This document shows, one piece after another, positions 1-8,953 of a DNA stretch of 64,000 nucleotides (positions are counted from its first letter, which is position 1; every line of letters begins with the position of its first letter). Made by a program: the position numbers and the translations under genes. The notes under the pieces are model-generated. The model was given only the letters and a program-made list of their open reading frames with translations, did not search any database and was not told the DNA's origin. The DNA lies in contig NZ_JACHXD010000020.1 of NCBI RefSeq assembly GCF_014191875.1, positions 1 to 64,000 of the forward strand, in the 5' to 3' direction. Source of the stretch: Pseudoduganella violacea. Lineage in GTDB: Bacteria > Pseudomonadota > Gammaproteobacteria > Burkholderiales > Burkholderiaceae_D.

Positions 1-79
1 AATGTTTTACGTTTTCTTGTCGTCATGCTTTAACTCCTCAGATAGTGGATTTTCCACCTATTGAGGTGTCCGGGCAAAT
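1..79. other. Non-Rhs sequence abutting the truncated Rhs fragment (recombination junction)
   Basis: The Rhs frame is lost upstream of about position 80, where two stops occur in 18 bases. The sequence here does not continue the YD-repeat pattern. It may be the end of a mobile element or the edge of a displaced Rhs tip, but with no sequence to the left the nature of the junction cannot be settled. Confidence 0.35.
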
Positions 80-1141
80 TAGACCACGGCAAGCTATGCG
101 ACCGATAGTAACCACCTTATACAAGTGGCGGGGATACAAACGACGGCGATCCTATCAGATGCCAACGGGAGCATGGTCAGCAATGCGAATAGCTCGTTCA
201 GCTATGATGCCCGTGGCCGATTGGTTGCCGCAGACACTGCGATTGGACGCGTCGTATATCTGATTAACTCTGTCGGCGAGCGCGTGCAGAAAAGGACGCC
301 CAATGCGCCCACGGTATTTCATTACGGCATGCAAGGGAAGTTGCTGGCGGAGAGTAACGGCGAAACCTTCTTAGAATACGTTTATCTGAATGATATTCCT
401 GTCGCCAGATTATTCAGTACTCCCTCCGCTCAGGGAGAAAAGGACGCAACGCTCTACATCCACGTGGATCATCTGGGTACACCACGACTGCTCAGCAGTG
501 CCGCCGGTATCGCTGTTTGGCTTTGGGATGCCGACGCATTTGGTTCACAGCCACCGCGATCTCTTCTGTCGGCAGACAATGAGTTTAAGCTGCGGTTTCC
601 TGGCCAATACTCCGATAGAGAAACTACGCTAAACTACAACTACTATCGGGATTATGATCCGCAGACGGGGCGGTATCTGCAGAGTGATCCAATTGGCCTG
701 AACGGCGGTCTCAACACCTATGGGTACGTTGAAGGAAACCCGCATAGTAAAGTCGATCCAACTGGTGAAGTCGCTTTCGTTCCGATCCTGATTGGTATCG
801 GTGTCGGTATGGCGTTCGACTACGGCGTGAGCGAGTGGAAAAAGAAAAACTGCTCATGCCCAACCGCCAGCACACCAGCGGGAGCTGCCGGAAACGGGGC
901 TTTGGGTGGCGCCGTTGGGCTTTTTGGACCATATGATTCCAAGCCACGTACTGGCGTGGCGGGAGGCGGTCCGGCGGGTAGTAAAACATCGATCTTCAGT
1001 AAGATTAATCATGCTGCGGCGAGAAGCGGTGCATATTCGATTGCCACGCGAAATGCTATTACGAGTGTGGCCCGTAGAGTGCCTTATGCTTCTGCGGCAT
1101 TTGCCGGATACGAACTTTATGACGCATTTACATGCGATTGA
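80..1141 (+). pseudogene. Rhs-family protein, C-terminal fragment (5' truncated, orphan Rhs tip)
   Basis: This reading frame holds the end of an Rhs/YD-repeat polymorphic toxin. The Rhs core box is clear: a DHLGTPR motif, then FPGQYSDRETTLNYNYYRDYDP, SDPIGL and a final YVEGNPHSKVDPTG at about residues 205-215 counted from the GTG at 125. Full Rhs proteins exceed 1,000 residues, so this is only the last fifth. Coding similarity starts near position 80; stops at 62-64 and 77-79 in the same frame close it upstream, and no convincing start codon or ribosome site is seen. After the core comes a variable tail of about 120 residues, with a hydrophobic Gly-rich stretch and no toxin motif that I recognise. 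In Rhs systems this tail is the toxin and the next gene is usually its immunity protein. Probably an orphan tip left by recombination; expression is uncertain. Confidence 0.8.
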
Positions 1142-1150
1142 AAGCAGATC

Positions 1151-1531
1151 ATGAGCGGACTGACACCAGTGCTAATTAACTTTCTGAAGCTGTGTGGTCT
1201 TCGCCAGTCGCGGATTGATAATTGCGATTTAAATACGAGGCTTTACCACGATTTGGGGATTTATGGAGAGGTCGCGGAAGGCTGTATGGAGGTGTTGGTA
1301 AATGCCTACCAAGTTGATATGACGAATTTTGACTTTAAAACGTACTTCCCGCTTGAATTTCCTGGAAAGACGGGCGTATCGAGATTCCTTCTATGGCAGA
1401 TTCCTTTCGCTAGGCGCATAGTGGAACGTAAGGCAGACTACAGCCCACTTACACTTGGAATGATCGAGGCAATCATTCATTCCAAGCAATGGCCGTCATC
1501 CTGCTCTGTAAGTAATAACGGTCAAGCATGA
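1151..1531 (+). CDS. DUF1493-family protein, candidate immunity protein of the Rhs tip
   Basis: A 126-residue protein starting 9 bases after the Rhs fragment. It carries the DUF1493 pattern: DLGIYGEVAEG near residue 35, followed by VDMTNFDFKTYFP near residue 57, and a later PLTLGMIEAII segment. DUF1493 proteins are small and acyl-carrier-protein-like in their N-terminal pattern, and their biochemical role is not established. Because it directly follows an Rhs C-terminal tail in the same orientation, the natural reading is a cognate immunity protein; that is inference from position only. The base composition is more AT-rich than the chromosome further right, consistent with horizontal exchange of Rhs tips. 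The family call is from pattern recognition without a database search. Confidence 0.7.
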   Translation: MSGLTPVLINFLKLCGLRQSRIDNCDLNTRLYHDLGIYGEVAEGCMEVLVNAYQVDMTNFDFKTYFPLEFPGKTGVSRFLLWQIPFARRIVERKADYSPLTLGMIEAIIHSKQWPSSCSVSNNGQA

Positions 1532-1532
1532 T

Positions 1533-1970
1533 ATGGGAGGTAATCCACTTGGCGCAATTAAGGGGATTGTGGATCAGTATGTAGTTGCATTTATGAATGC
1601 AGGTATAGCGCAAGAGGACGCCATTTTTTTGGGAATTCGTGATTCGGACCGATCTATCGTTGGAGTCCAACTTCAGCCGCAGGACTGTGATGAACTGCGG
1701 CGTATTGTCACAGAACGATTGCATCAGATTGTTCCTCCTATCGCTCCAACTTCCTATCGGATCGAGCTTCATCCGGTGAGTAATGGCTTTGCTCCGATAG
1801 ATGATTTGTTTGTCGTGGAAGTCCGGGTGCCATCGGTCAGGCGCACATTGCTTTTCGCGACCGGCGGGCAGGAGGTATATGTCAAGACGGACGCGGGAAA
1901 GCGAAAACTCTCCGCAATTGAGCTGCAGCAGGAGCTGATTCAACGACTAGGCATTGATCCGGTACTTTGA
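1533..1970 (+). CDS. Schlafen/AlbA_2-like domain protein
   Basis: A 145-residue protein whose ATG lies one base after the stop of the DUF1493 gene, so the two are probably cotranscribed. The sequence FLGIRDSDRSIVGVQL at residues 32-47 matches the strand-turn-strand core of the AlbA_2 (Schlafen AAA_4) domain, and a later VVEVRVPS (about 95-102) and EVYVKTDAGKRKLSAIEL segment fits the end of that domain. The usual N-terminal ExxxxEFK stretch is not obvious, so the domain may be divergent or short. AlbA_2 proteins are often linked to nucleic-acid binding and occur in defence and regulatory loci. Its place right behind an Rhs tip and a putative immunity gene could make it a second immunity or accessory gene. 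Function is not assigned. Confidence 0.6.
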   Translation: MGGNPLGAIKGIVDQYVVAFMNAGIAQEDAIFLGIRDSDRSIVGVQLQPQDCDELRRIVTERLHQIVPPIAPTSYRIELHPVSNGFAPIDDLFVVEVRVPSVRRTLLFATGGQEVYVKTDAGKRKLSAIELQQELIQRLGIDPVL

Positions 1971-2422
1971 GCCGCGCTTACTGTCAACGGAAATTCGCTC
2001 TCGCCGGTAAAATCCATATCCTTCGACACTTTGGCGCGGAAGTAATGTGGGCAGATACCGCTGAATCGGGTACGATACATTCTGGTTGAAGATGGTATTG
2101 CCAACGTCGTTCGCTGCAGTTCAATCTCTCGCTCGTAAGACAAGCTGCGCGGTTCTGACGGTAAAGTCCAAATCAATCACCACCAATGCCTTTAACTATA
2201 CGGGTCTAAGTGACCTATTGATGACCGAGTGGGAATGGTCCTTAGTCCGGCCGCCTAGCGCGGTATGCGGCAAGAAAGCCATCGAAACCCCTGATTTATC
2301 AGGGGTTTTTAATTTCCATGTGATGGGAACCGGCGTTACCTTCTTCAACTGGTGATTTGCAATCGTCTGAATACCGAAAGTGTTCGAAAGTTGGCCTGGC
2401 AAAGCGCGTCAGCGCGTGGCGC
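1971..2422. other. Intergenic region; no gene recognised except a terminator
   Basis: About 450 bases separate the AlbA_2-type gene from the convergent LysR gene. Short open frames exist on both strands but none has a ribosome site plus recognisable coding pattern. A strong bidirectional terminator lies at 2285-2310. The region may contain debris from Rhs-associated recombination. Confidence 0.5.
2285..2310. terminator. Bidirectional intrinsic terminator
   Basis: A ten-base stem AAACCCCTGA / TCAGGGGTTT encloses a four-base TTTA loop and is followed by T residues on the plus strand and by T residues on the minus strand (the A run on the left). It sits between the convergent AlbA_2 and LysR genes and can serve both. 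Confidence 0.85.
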
Positions 2423-3367
2423 TTATGGGCTGCCTTTCGACCGCCGATTGGTCTGTGGTGCCGTCAAGGGCCGGCTGCAATCCATCACCAAACCGCGTAA
2501 CCAGTGGTGCGCCGAATCGGCATGGCGCCGTTGATGCCATGCCTGTTGGAACGTGAAGCGGGGCAGGGGGACGGGCGGCATGAACCAGGTCAGTCCTTGG
2601 TCATGCGGCAGATGTTCCAGCGTGCGGCTGGCAACGGTCAGGATGAAATCGGTGCCGGCCAGGACCTCGGTCGCTGCCCGCCAATAGGGCAGGACAAGGG
2701 CGACGTGCCGATGCAGCCCTTGCGTAGCCAGGGCCGCATCGATTTCGCTGCCGGAGTCCAGCCGTGTGGCGACCAGCACATGCGGCCGTGCCAGCCATGT
2801 GTCCAGTGGTAGCCTGCCGCGCTTTGGGAGGGTGTGGCTGTCGGCCACGCTGACAAAATGCTCCTCAAACAAGGCGTCGATCACGATGTCGCCGGGTGCC
2901 TCCGGGAATACGCCAAGGGCCAGGTCGATCTCGCCGTCGGCGAGCTGGGCCAGCATCGCCTCGCGGCTGGCATGGCAGACGCCTAAGTCGACGCACGGCG
3001 CCTCGTCGCGCAGCCGCCTCACCAGTGTCGGCAGGACCAGATGGGCCGCGTAGTCGGACATCGCGACGCGAAAGCGGCGCACCGTCTGGCGCGGGTCGAA
3101 GCTGCCTTCTTGCAGCAGGGCGTTGAGGTGCTGTAGGGCCGTTGACAGCGGCTGCAGCAGATCCTGGGCGCGCGGCGTCAACGCCATCCCTGCGCCACGC
3201 CGCATCAGCAAGGGATCTTGGAAGATGTCCCGCAATTGGGCCAGCGCATGGCTGACTGCTGGCTGGCTCTTGTGCAGCCGCACTGCTGCCCGGGTGACGT
3301 GCTGCTCCGCCAACAAGGCATGCAGCGTCAGCAGCAGGTTGAGGTCGATACGTCTAAGATCATCCAT
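2423..3367 (-). CDS. LysR-family transcriptional regulator
   Basis: A 314-residue protein of normal LysR length. The N-terminal winged helix-turn-helix is plain: DLNLLLTLHALLAEQHVTRAA, then LHKSQPAVSHALAQLR at about residues 31-46, followed by DPLLMRRGAGMALTPRA. The rest is the periplasmic-binding-protein-like effector domain. The NLLLTLHALL start and the early effector-domain layout resemble the NodD/NahR-like branch. It is divergent from the YdcZ-type transporter gene starting at 3464 with 96 bases between the two starts, so it likely regulates that gene and itself. The effector cannot be deduced from the sequence. Confidence 0.93.
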   Translation of the reverse strand: MDDLRRIDLNLLLTLHALLAEQHVTRAAVRLHKSQPAVSHALAQLRDIFQDPLLMRRGAGMALTPRAQDLLQPLSTALQHLNALLQEGSFDPRQTVRRFRVAMSDYAAHLVLPTLVRRLRDEAPCVDLGVCHASREAMLAQLADGEIDLALGVFPEAPGDIVIDALFEEHFVSVADSHTLPKRGRLPLDTWLARPHVLVATRLDSGSEIDAALATQGLHRHVALVLPYWRAATEVLAGTDFILTVASRTLEHLPHDQGLTWFMPPVPLPRFTFQQAWHQRRHADSAHHWLRGLVMDCSRPLTAPQTNRRSKGSP

Positions 3368-3463
3368 GTCACGAATACTATCAATGCCAATTCAGAATTT
3401 CCATTTATTTGGCGAATATAGCAGCATAGGGGTAGTTCTTTCATTTCCGATGAGGCGTTCCCT

Positions 3464-3979
3464 ATGTTGAAGTTTTCTTCTTTCTCCAAGCTGTTGCCGA
3501 TGGCCGTTGCCGTGCTGGCGGGCGCGGCCGTGCCTTTCCAGGCCGCCAGCAATGCCGCGCTGGGCCGGGCGTTAGGGCATCCATTGTGGGCCACCTTGAC
3601 GTCCTTGGCCGTCAGCGTACTGGTGGTCTTGCCCTTGATGCTGCTCATGCGCGTCCCGGCACCGGCGTTGGCCATTGCGGCGCGGGGGCCGGCGTGGTGG
3701 TGGCTGGGCGGCGTAGCCGGCGTGCTCTATATCACTGTCGCGCTGATCATGACCCCCAAGCTGGGCGCTGCCAGCTTCATTGCCAGCGTCGTCGCCGGCC
3801 AGATGCTGGCATCGCTGCTGATCGATCACTATGGCCTGATGGGGATGGCGGCCAAACCGGCCAGCGTGTTGCGGGTGGCGGGTGTTGCGCTGATCGTGCT
3901 GGGCATGATCGTCGTGCAGATGAACAGTAAGCCAGCGGCATCGATGTTGCGTGGTGCATCGTCGGCAGAACGGTTATAA
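3464..3979 (+). CDS. DMT-superfamily transporter, YdcZ/DUF606 type
   Basis: A 171-residue, very hydrophobic inner-membrane protein with about five membrane helices. The sequence begins with a helix ending in VPFQAASNAALGRALGHPLWAT, which is the typical start of DUF606 (YdcZ) proteins, and has a later PKLGAASFIASVVAGQMLASLLIDHYG segment characteristic of the same family. Most members are 140-170 residues, so the length is complete. The substrates of this family are largely unknown. It is divergently paired with a LysR regulator, which suggests substrate-induced expression. Confidence 0.85.
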   Translation: MLKFSSFSKLLPMAVAVLAGAAVPFQAASNAALGRALGHPLWATLTSLAVSVLVVLPLMLLMRVPAPALAIAARGPAWWWLGGVAGVLYITVALIMTPKLGAASFIASVVAGQMLASLLIDHYGLMGMAAKPASVLRVAGVALIVLGMIVVQMNSKPAASMLRGASSAERL

Positions 3980-4031
3980 GCGGCACGTCTGCATACAGCG
4001 CGGTAGCTGGTATGGGGACTTTGCCGAGCCA

Positions 4032-4412
4032 TCATGTGCACCGCGCGGCAATGCGGGCCAACACCACCTTCCGAATGACCTCGTCCGTGCGGCCCTGCGC
4101 GATGGAAAGTAACCAACGCGAGATGGACTGGCTGGCATCCAGGCGATACTCGACTCTGCCATCACTGCGTCGCAGCCAGATCAGGTTGGCGTCCAGTTCC
4201 GCCTCGATCAAGGCGTCGGGGCGGCGAACCAGGTCGCCTGAATGAGCGTGCGTGGCGATGTGGAGGGCAGGGTAGCCCAACGTGCCGGGCAGTATCGTCA
4301 TGGCGACGCGAGGTAAGGTTCGCAGGCGTCTCTGCAGCATGTTCGATTCCTGATCGCTCAAGTCCCAGGACGGATTGAGATGCCTGCGATAAATAAGGAT
4401 TTCGACTTTCAC
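4032..4412 (-). CDS. Hypothetical protein (126 aa)
   Basis: A coding-like frame on the minus strand. An upstream ATG at 4556 would add 48 residues of low coding quality, so I prefer the GTG at 4412, which has a GGAGT ribosome site 11 bases before it. The protein starts VKVEILIYRRHLNPSWDLS and shows a regular hydrophobic/polar pattern with DLVRRPDALIEAELDANL and a basic C-terminus. No family was recognised. It is convergent with the DMT gene and divergent from the AI-2E permease. It could be a regulator or a small cytosolic protein. Confidence 0.5.
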   Translation of the reverse strand: MKVEILIYRRHLNPSWDLSDQESNMLQRRLRTLPRVAMTILPGTLGYPALHIATHAHSGDLVRRPDALIEAELDANLIWLRRSDGRVEYRLDASQSISRWLLSIAQGRTDEVIRKVVLARIAARCT

Positions 4413-4627
4413 ATTGCAAGGGTACTCCGATGCGCAGCAAGCGGTGTTCCGATAGGCCGGGTGGTAATTTGCGCGGCTGTTCCGTGAAAAAACCATGTTT
4501 TTCGAGCCGTATGGCATCCATGTCAGAGCCTCGGTGGCGGTGGCCATGAAGATCAAGTAGTATGGCTGCCGGCCCTTGTAGTGGCCTAGGTAATTACCCT
4601 GTTCATGGTACTTGGAGCGTACGCTTG

Positions 4628-6406
4628 ATGAATGTGAATTTTGCCGTTACGGCGGCGTGTGTGCTTGGTCTTTTGTATTTTGGGCGGGAGGTGTTGCAGC
4701 CCGTTGTGGCGGCCCTGGTACTCAGCCTGGCGATCGCCCCCTTGATCCGTACGGCGGGCCGGTTTGGATTGTCGCGTATGAGTGCGACTTTCGGCGCATT
4801 GGGCTTGGTGGTCGTGGTCTTTGCCGCTGCTTTTTCCGTGCTTGGTGCGAACGTGCTGGCGCTGACGTCCGAACTGCCGCGATACAGTGCAGAGATCCGC
4901 GCCAAGTCCAAATCATTGCAGGAAATGACCCAGCATCCGCTAGCCCGCCTGGCGCCGCAATTGCTGGAAGGGACGCCCGCGACGACGAATCATGAAACCA
5001 GTGTGCGGCCGTTGCCGGTCGAAATTCACGAGCGTGCCAGCACCAGCGACGCTATCGCCAAAGCGATCGGCGTGGTTTCCGGTCCGCTGGGCGAAGCTTT
5101 CCTGGTACTCGTGCTGCTGGTCTTCATCTTGCTGGATCGGGAGAACCTGCGGGACCGCGTGCTGCGCCTGGTCGGACAACGCGAAGTGAGCCGCGCCATC
5201 AAAGGGCTGGAAGATGCGGCCGAAGGTGTCTCCCGCTTCTTCTTCGCTCAGCTGGTGCTGAATGTGATGTTCGGCGTGGTGATCGGCATCGCCCTGTGGC
5301 TGATCGGCATTCCGCACGCGGCGTTGTGGGGCGCCATTTGCGCCGCCTTGCGCTTCGTTCCCTATATCGGCGCCTTGATCGCAGGCGCCGCGATTGCCTT
5401 GTTTGCGGCGGCGGTGGAGCCGGGGTGGATGCTCGCCGCATATGCGCTTGTGCTGTTCCTGATTCTGGAACTGCTGGTCGCGCACGTGGTTGAGCCGCGG
5501 GTGTACGGCCACAGTGTCGGCATGTCCGCGCTGGCGGTCATTGTTTCCGCGCTGTTCTGGGGCGCCATCTGGGGGCCGCTTGGATTGCTGTTATCGACGC
5601 CGCTGACACTGTGTATCGTGGTCGCAGGCCGCTATATCAAAGGACTGGAACCGATCAGCATCCTGCTGGCGGAGGCGCCGGACACCAACGACGCGCAGCG
5701 TTTCCACCACCGTGTGCTGAGCGGCGATGCCGACGCCATTCTGGAGGACGCGCGCGCTTTCTTGCGGAAGTCGACCTTGGCGCGCTATTGCGACAAGGTG
5801 CTGCTGCCCGGAATGTCGCTTGCCAGCTCGGACCTGCTGGGCAGCCAGGAGCAGCGCTTGCGGGCGACCGTCGCGATGGTGGCGGATACCTTGGCTGCCG
5901 GCCATTCGTCGAGCCGTTCGCGCCGGCGCAGGATCTCCATGCTGAACGAAAGCATCGGCGCGCATCTACGGCACCGTCGGGAGGAGAGGTTGGGGCGCTG
6001 GCAAGGTTCGCTGGACGTTCCGGCGCGCTCAGTCATTCTCTCGACGGCCATGCCGGGTGTGCGTGAAGAGTTCATGAGCGAGCTGCTGGTGCTGGTGTTT
6101 CGCGAAGCGCGCCTGGATGCGCGCAGTTTTGTCCTCAAACAGGATGAGAGCAATGCCGACAGCGCGCCCGATGCCGGCCAACTGATCTCCACCGCTTTCA
6201 TTGCCTATCCGGTCGAAAGTGAACTGCCGGCGTGGACCGCCGCTGTGACCGAGCTGCGCGCCGCGCTGCCGGACGTTCCGCTGGCGACCATCCGTCCGCA
6301 TGACAGCATGGCTGAGGAACTGTCGCAAGTGGCGAAACATGTCGATCTCGTGCTGCAGTCCTGTGAGGAAGCCCTGGCCTTCGTCGCTCCGGGACGCAGT
6401 GGCTGA
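4628..6406 (+). CDS. AI-2E-family (UPF0118) membrane transporter with extended C-terminus
   Basis: A 592-residue protein if translation starts at the ATG at 4628, where TTGGAGC gives a ribosome site; an earlier in-frame ATG at 4562 would add 22 residues lacking the family pattern. The first ~350 residues match the AI-2E permease family: several N-terminal helices, FSVLGANVLALTSELPRY, then IGIPHAALWGAICAALRFVPYIGALIAG and a final SALFWGAIWGPLGLLLSTPLTLC. Family members are usually 340-370 residues, so the additional ~230-residue cytosolic C-terminal part is long. Family substrates include autoinducer-2 and, in some members, sodium/proton exchange; which applies here is unknown. Confidence 0.88.
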   Translation: MNVNFAVTAACVLGLLYFGREVLQPVVAALVLSLAIAPLIRTAGRFGLSRMSATFGALGLVVVVFAAAFSVLGANVLALTSELPRYSAEIRAKSKSLQEMTQHPLARLAPQLLEGTPATTNHETSVRPLPVEIHERASTSDAIAKAIGVVSGPLGEAFLVLVLLVFILLDRENLRDRVLRLVGQREVSRAIKGLEDAAEGVSRFFFAQLVLNVMFGVVIGIALWLIGIPHAALWGAICAALRFVPYIGALIAGAAIALFAAAVEPGWMLAAYALVLFLILELLVAHVVEPRVYGHSVGMSALAVIVSALFWGAIWGPLGLLLSTPLTLCIVVAGRYIKGLEPISILLAEAPDTNDAQRFHHRVLSGDADAILEDARAFLRKSTLARYCDKVLLPGMSLASSDLLGSQEQRLRATVAMVADTLAAGHSSSRSRRRRISMLNESIGAHLRHRREERLGRWQGSLDVPARSVILSTAMPGVREEFMSELLVLVFREARLDARSFVLKQDESNADSAPDAGQLISTAFIAYPVESELPAWTAAVTELRAALPDVPLATIRPHDSMAEELSQVAKHVDLVLQSCEEALAFVAPGRSG

Positions 6407-6627
6407 CATATCGCGGCGGTCCGTCACCGCCAACCCAAATCCAACAGTAAGGCCGCCAAGGTGCGAACTGGTGAATTGCAGAGTTTGAAAGCGGAATCGT
6501 AAGTTCTATCACCCTATTTAGGGATGCGGTAATTGATTCGTTCGCTGAAAATTAGCCCCGTATGCTGATGCGGGCAACAACGGTCGCGCGTACGAATCCA
6601 AACATCTCAACAAACCGAGGGACCATT

Positions 6628-6933
6628 ATGAATAGAACCATCAACAAAACATTCGCGAATCATGGCGTTGCCTGGGAAGGCATCTATGGCTACAACCAGG
6701 CGGTCAAGGTGAAAGACGTGATTTACGTTTCCGGTCAACTTGGACATGATGGCGAGGGCGCTCTGGTCGCACCGGCTCCGCTTGATGCCGCTGGCAAACC
6801 AACTGATTTCTCAGGCATGGAACAACAGATGCGGCAGACCTACTTGAACGCAATCGCTCTGCTGGCCCAATTCGGAGAAATTGCGACAGCAGCGCTATGC
6901 AGCCGACTGCTTAGAGCCATCCGCGATCGGTGA
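6628..6933 (+). pseudogene. RidA/YjgF-family protein, C-terminally truncated
   Basis: The frame starts MNRTINKTFANHGVAWEGIY at 6628, after GGGACC, and shows the RidA features VIYVSGQLGHDGEG and QMRQTYLNAIALLAQFG. RidA proteins are about 130-150 residues and end with a conserved VTDM...PVRKAAYG-type region that carries the catalytic arginine. Here the similarity stops after residue 83, and the last 18 residues, rich in Arg and Leu, do not belong to the family. A deletion or frameshift near 6880 most likely destroyed the gene, because the strand contains no continuation of the family pattern downstream. Intact RidA hydrolyses reactive enamines and imines made by PLP enzymes. This copy should be inactive. 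Confidence 0.75.
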
Positions 6934-6976
6934 TCCATCGTTGACTCCGTGGTCGCAGCGGATCACACGTGTGACC

Positions 6977-8389
6977 TCAGAACTCCAGGTTGCGCGCTGT
7001 AAGTTCGCGCGGTGAGCCGAGCAGGAAGATGTTGTCGTTCAGCTTGTCCTCACCTTTATAGTGCTCATATGAGGTAAGCGTGGGGAGCAGGTCGCGCACG
7101 AGTGCCTGCTGGCTCGGTGTGGTCTTGTCCGCGGTTAGCTTGCCTAGTATGAATGTCTGCACTTGCTCCGACTGGTTGGCCACCTGTTCCAGCGTCGCCT
7201 TTTTCAGCTTGCCTTCCCTGTAATTCAGCGAGACATTGCTGCTGGCGCTATCGTTGATATGGTGATAGTCGTAGTTTTGGGTTTGCGGCGTTCCATCGAA
7301 CGTTGGCGCGCTGGATTTGCCGATCTCGGTATGGAATTGAGCCTCCATGTGCGATTGCTGGGTTTGGCGAACGGAGCGCTCGTCGGGAGTGCGGTTATCC
7401 ACCACAGTCTGCTGCGAAATATCGTAGGAGAAGTTGTCTTCCTCCCGCGCCTTGAGCGGATTGCTGTATTTCGGCGTCTGGGTGACGGAAGCGCTGAAAT
7501 CGGATAGGCCGGTCAGCGTGGTACGGTCGTGGGAGTTCAGCTGCCACCGGTGCAGTGTACTGAGGTCGCTGCGCCGTTCTTCGCTGATGGCGGTTCGATT
7601 CATATCGGAGAAGGCGTCTTTGAACATTGACATCAACTGCTTGTCACCGCGCCCGCGCGAGGCCGCCTGATCGAATTGGGCCAGATAATTTTTGAGGGCT
7701 TTTTCCTGCTGCTGCTTGTTGCCTACGTGCTCTAAAGTGCTTGTGTTTACGTTCACTTCAGCCTGCCCCTCAGGTCCGCCAATGCTCACTTTCCGTTTTG
7801 TGTCGTCAATGTGGAAATCCAAAGTCTGCGATGCGGCGTCTGGGCGCTCCACTTGGGCGTGGAAGTCGATGGACTGCACAAACTTGCTATCGAGCTGTGT
7901 CAGGCCGCCTAGCCGGACTTGCGGGTTCGATCCCGCCATGCCGTCGATGGCGCTCTGGAATCCTTCCGCCAGATGGGACAGTGCCTTGCGCTCCTCACCC
8001 GTCAGTTCGGCGCTTGAGCTGATCTGGTAGATCATTTCATCGCCAACATTGGCCAGCGTAAGGTCAACCTTGGTGCCGCTTCGAGTGGTGATACTCAAGC
8101 TGAACTTGTTATCCACCGACTCCGGCAATTTGGCATGGTCCAGCGGAATCACCGAACCGGAGTCGAGCTGCTTGAGCATGTCCGAACCAAGGTCCTGGTA
8201 GCGCAAGCGGGTCGGGATGGGGGCGGATGCAGCAGCGAGCGCTTCTGGACTCAGTGTGACGATCGTTGATGGCGACGTCGCCGCCGCCGCGTCTAATTTG
8301 GCGACGATGGGATTGCTATTGCGGCCGGATGTGGGCGCGACGTAGCGGGTGGCTGGTTGCCAGTTGGAGAGGGTAGTGATGGAACTCAT
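6977..8389 (-). CDS. Hypothetical protein (470 aa), no recognised family
   Basis: A long, clean frame with good codon use. The N-terminus is Ser/Thr/Ala-rich and contains STIVTLSPEALAAASA near residue 43, a phrase often seen in proteins with flagellum- or secretion-linked N-termini. There is no signal peptide and no membrane helix; the rest is polar with many Asp, Glu, Gln and Ser residues and a likely helical middle (KQQQEKALKNYLAQFDQAA). The C-terminal third holds a Tyr/His/Asn-rich piece (NYDYHHINDSASSNVSLNY). No homologous domain was recognised. It is monocistronic and divergent from the VOC gene. Confidence 0.7.
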   Translation of the reverse strand: MSSITTLSNWQPATRYVAPTSGRNSNPIVAKLDAAAATSPSTIVTLSPEALAAASAPIPTRLRYQDLGSDMLKQLDSGSVIPLDHAKLPESVDNKFSLSITTRSGTKVDLTLANVGDEMIYQISSSAELTGEERKALSHLAEGFQSAIDGMAGSNPQVRLGGLTQLDSKFVQSIDFHAQVERPDAASQTLDFHIDDTKRKVSIGGPEGQAEVNVNTSTLEHVGNKQQQEKALKNYLAQFDQAASRGRGDKQLMSMFKDAFSDMNRTAISEERRSDLSTLHRWQLNSHDRTTLTGLSDFSASVTQTPKYSNPLKAREEDNFSYDISQQTVVDNRTPDERSVRQTQQSHMEAQFHTEIGKSSAPTFDGTPQTQNYDYHHINDSASSNVSLNYREGKLKKATLEQVANQSEQVQTFILGKLTADKTTPSQQALVRDLLPTLTSYEHYKGEDKLNDNIFLLGSPRELTARNLEF

Positions 8390-8518
8390 ACCCGCTTATC
8401 GACAGGTTGTTGGGGAAACTTTAATTGTGATGCTTTATTATTTTCTTGCGGAGCGCATGATGACGGAAAAGCATGCTACCTTGGCATTATTCTTGAGGCC
8501 GCGTTGAAGGAGATATTA

Positions 8519-8953
8519 ATGAGTACCATGGGAAAACCCGAAGGCTTTAATACCATCACGCCAAACAGCATCGTCAGCAGCGTGACCGATGCCGTCAAGT
8601 TTTACCAGAAAGTGTTTGGTGCGGAAGAGCTGCTGCGCCTCAACACGCCGGATGGCAAAGTAGTCCATTGCGAATTGAAATTCGGCGACTCGCGCATCAA
8701 TCTGGGCGAGGCGATGGAGGGCTGGCCGGAACAGCCCTTGCTGGCGCAAATCTATGTGCCCGATTCGGACGCCACGTTCGCGTTGGCCATCACGGAAGGC
8801 GCCAAGGAGCTGAGTCCGGTGACCGATATGTTCTTCGGCTCGCGCGAAGGCCGCGTGATCGACCCGTTCGGCAATACCTGGACCATCGCCACGCATAAGA
8901 AACAAGTGTCCGGCGAAGAAATGCAGCGTCAACTCGATGCGATGTACGCCTGA
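8519..8953 (+). CDS. VOC-family protein (PhnB/glyoxalase-like)
   Basis: A 144-residue protein starting at the ATG at 8519, with a GAAGGAG ribosome site seven bases upstream; the longer upstream frame is not coding-like. The sequence has the vicinal oxygen chelate fold pattern: VTDAVKFYQKVFGAEELLR, then VVHCELKFGDSRINLGE and a C-terminal GRVIDPFGNTWTIATH. This arrangement is that of the PhnB/YdcZ-like glyoxalase subgroup. Members bind a metal and act in resistance or isomerase/dioxygenase reactions; the substrate is not predictable here. The 3' end overlaps the convergent PepSY gene by 25 bases. Confidence 0.88.
   Translation: MSTMGKPEGFNTITPNSIVSSVTDAVKFYQKVFGAEELLRLNTPDGKVVHCELKFGDSRINLGEAMEGWPEQPLLAQIYVPDSDATFALAITEGAKELSPVTDMFFGSREGRVIDPFGNTWTIATHKKQVSGEEMQRQLDAMYA

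Noticed and set aside
2170..2290. Possible tRNA before the terminator at 2285
   Set aside because: I could not form a TTCRA T-arm or an acceptor stem; only the terminator is supported.
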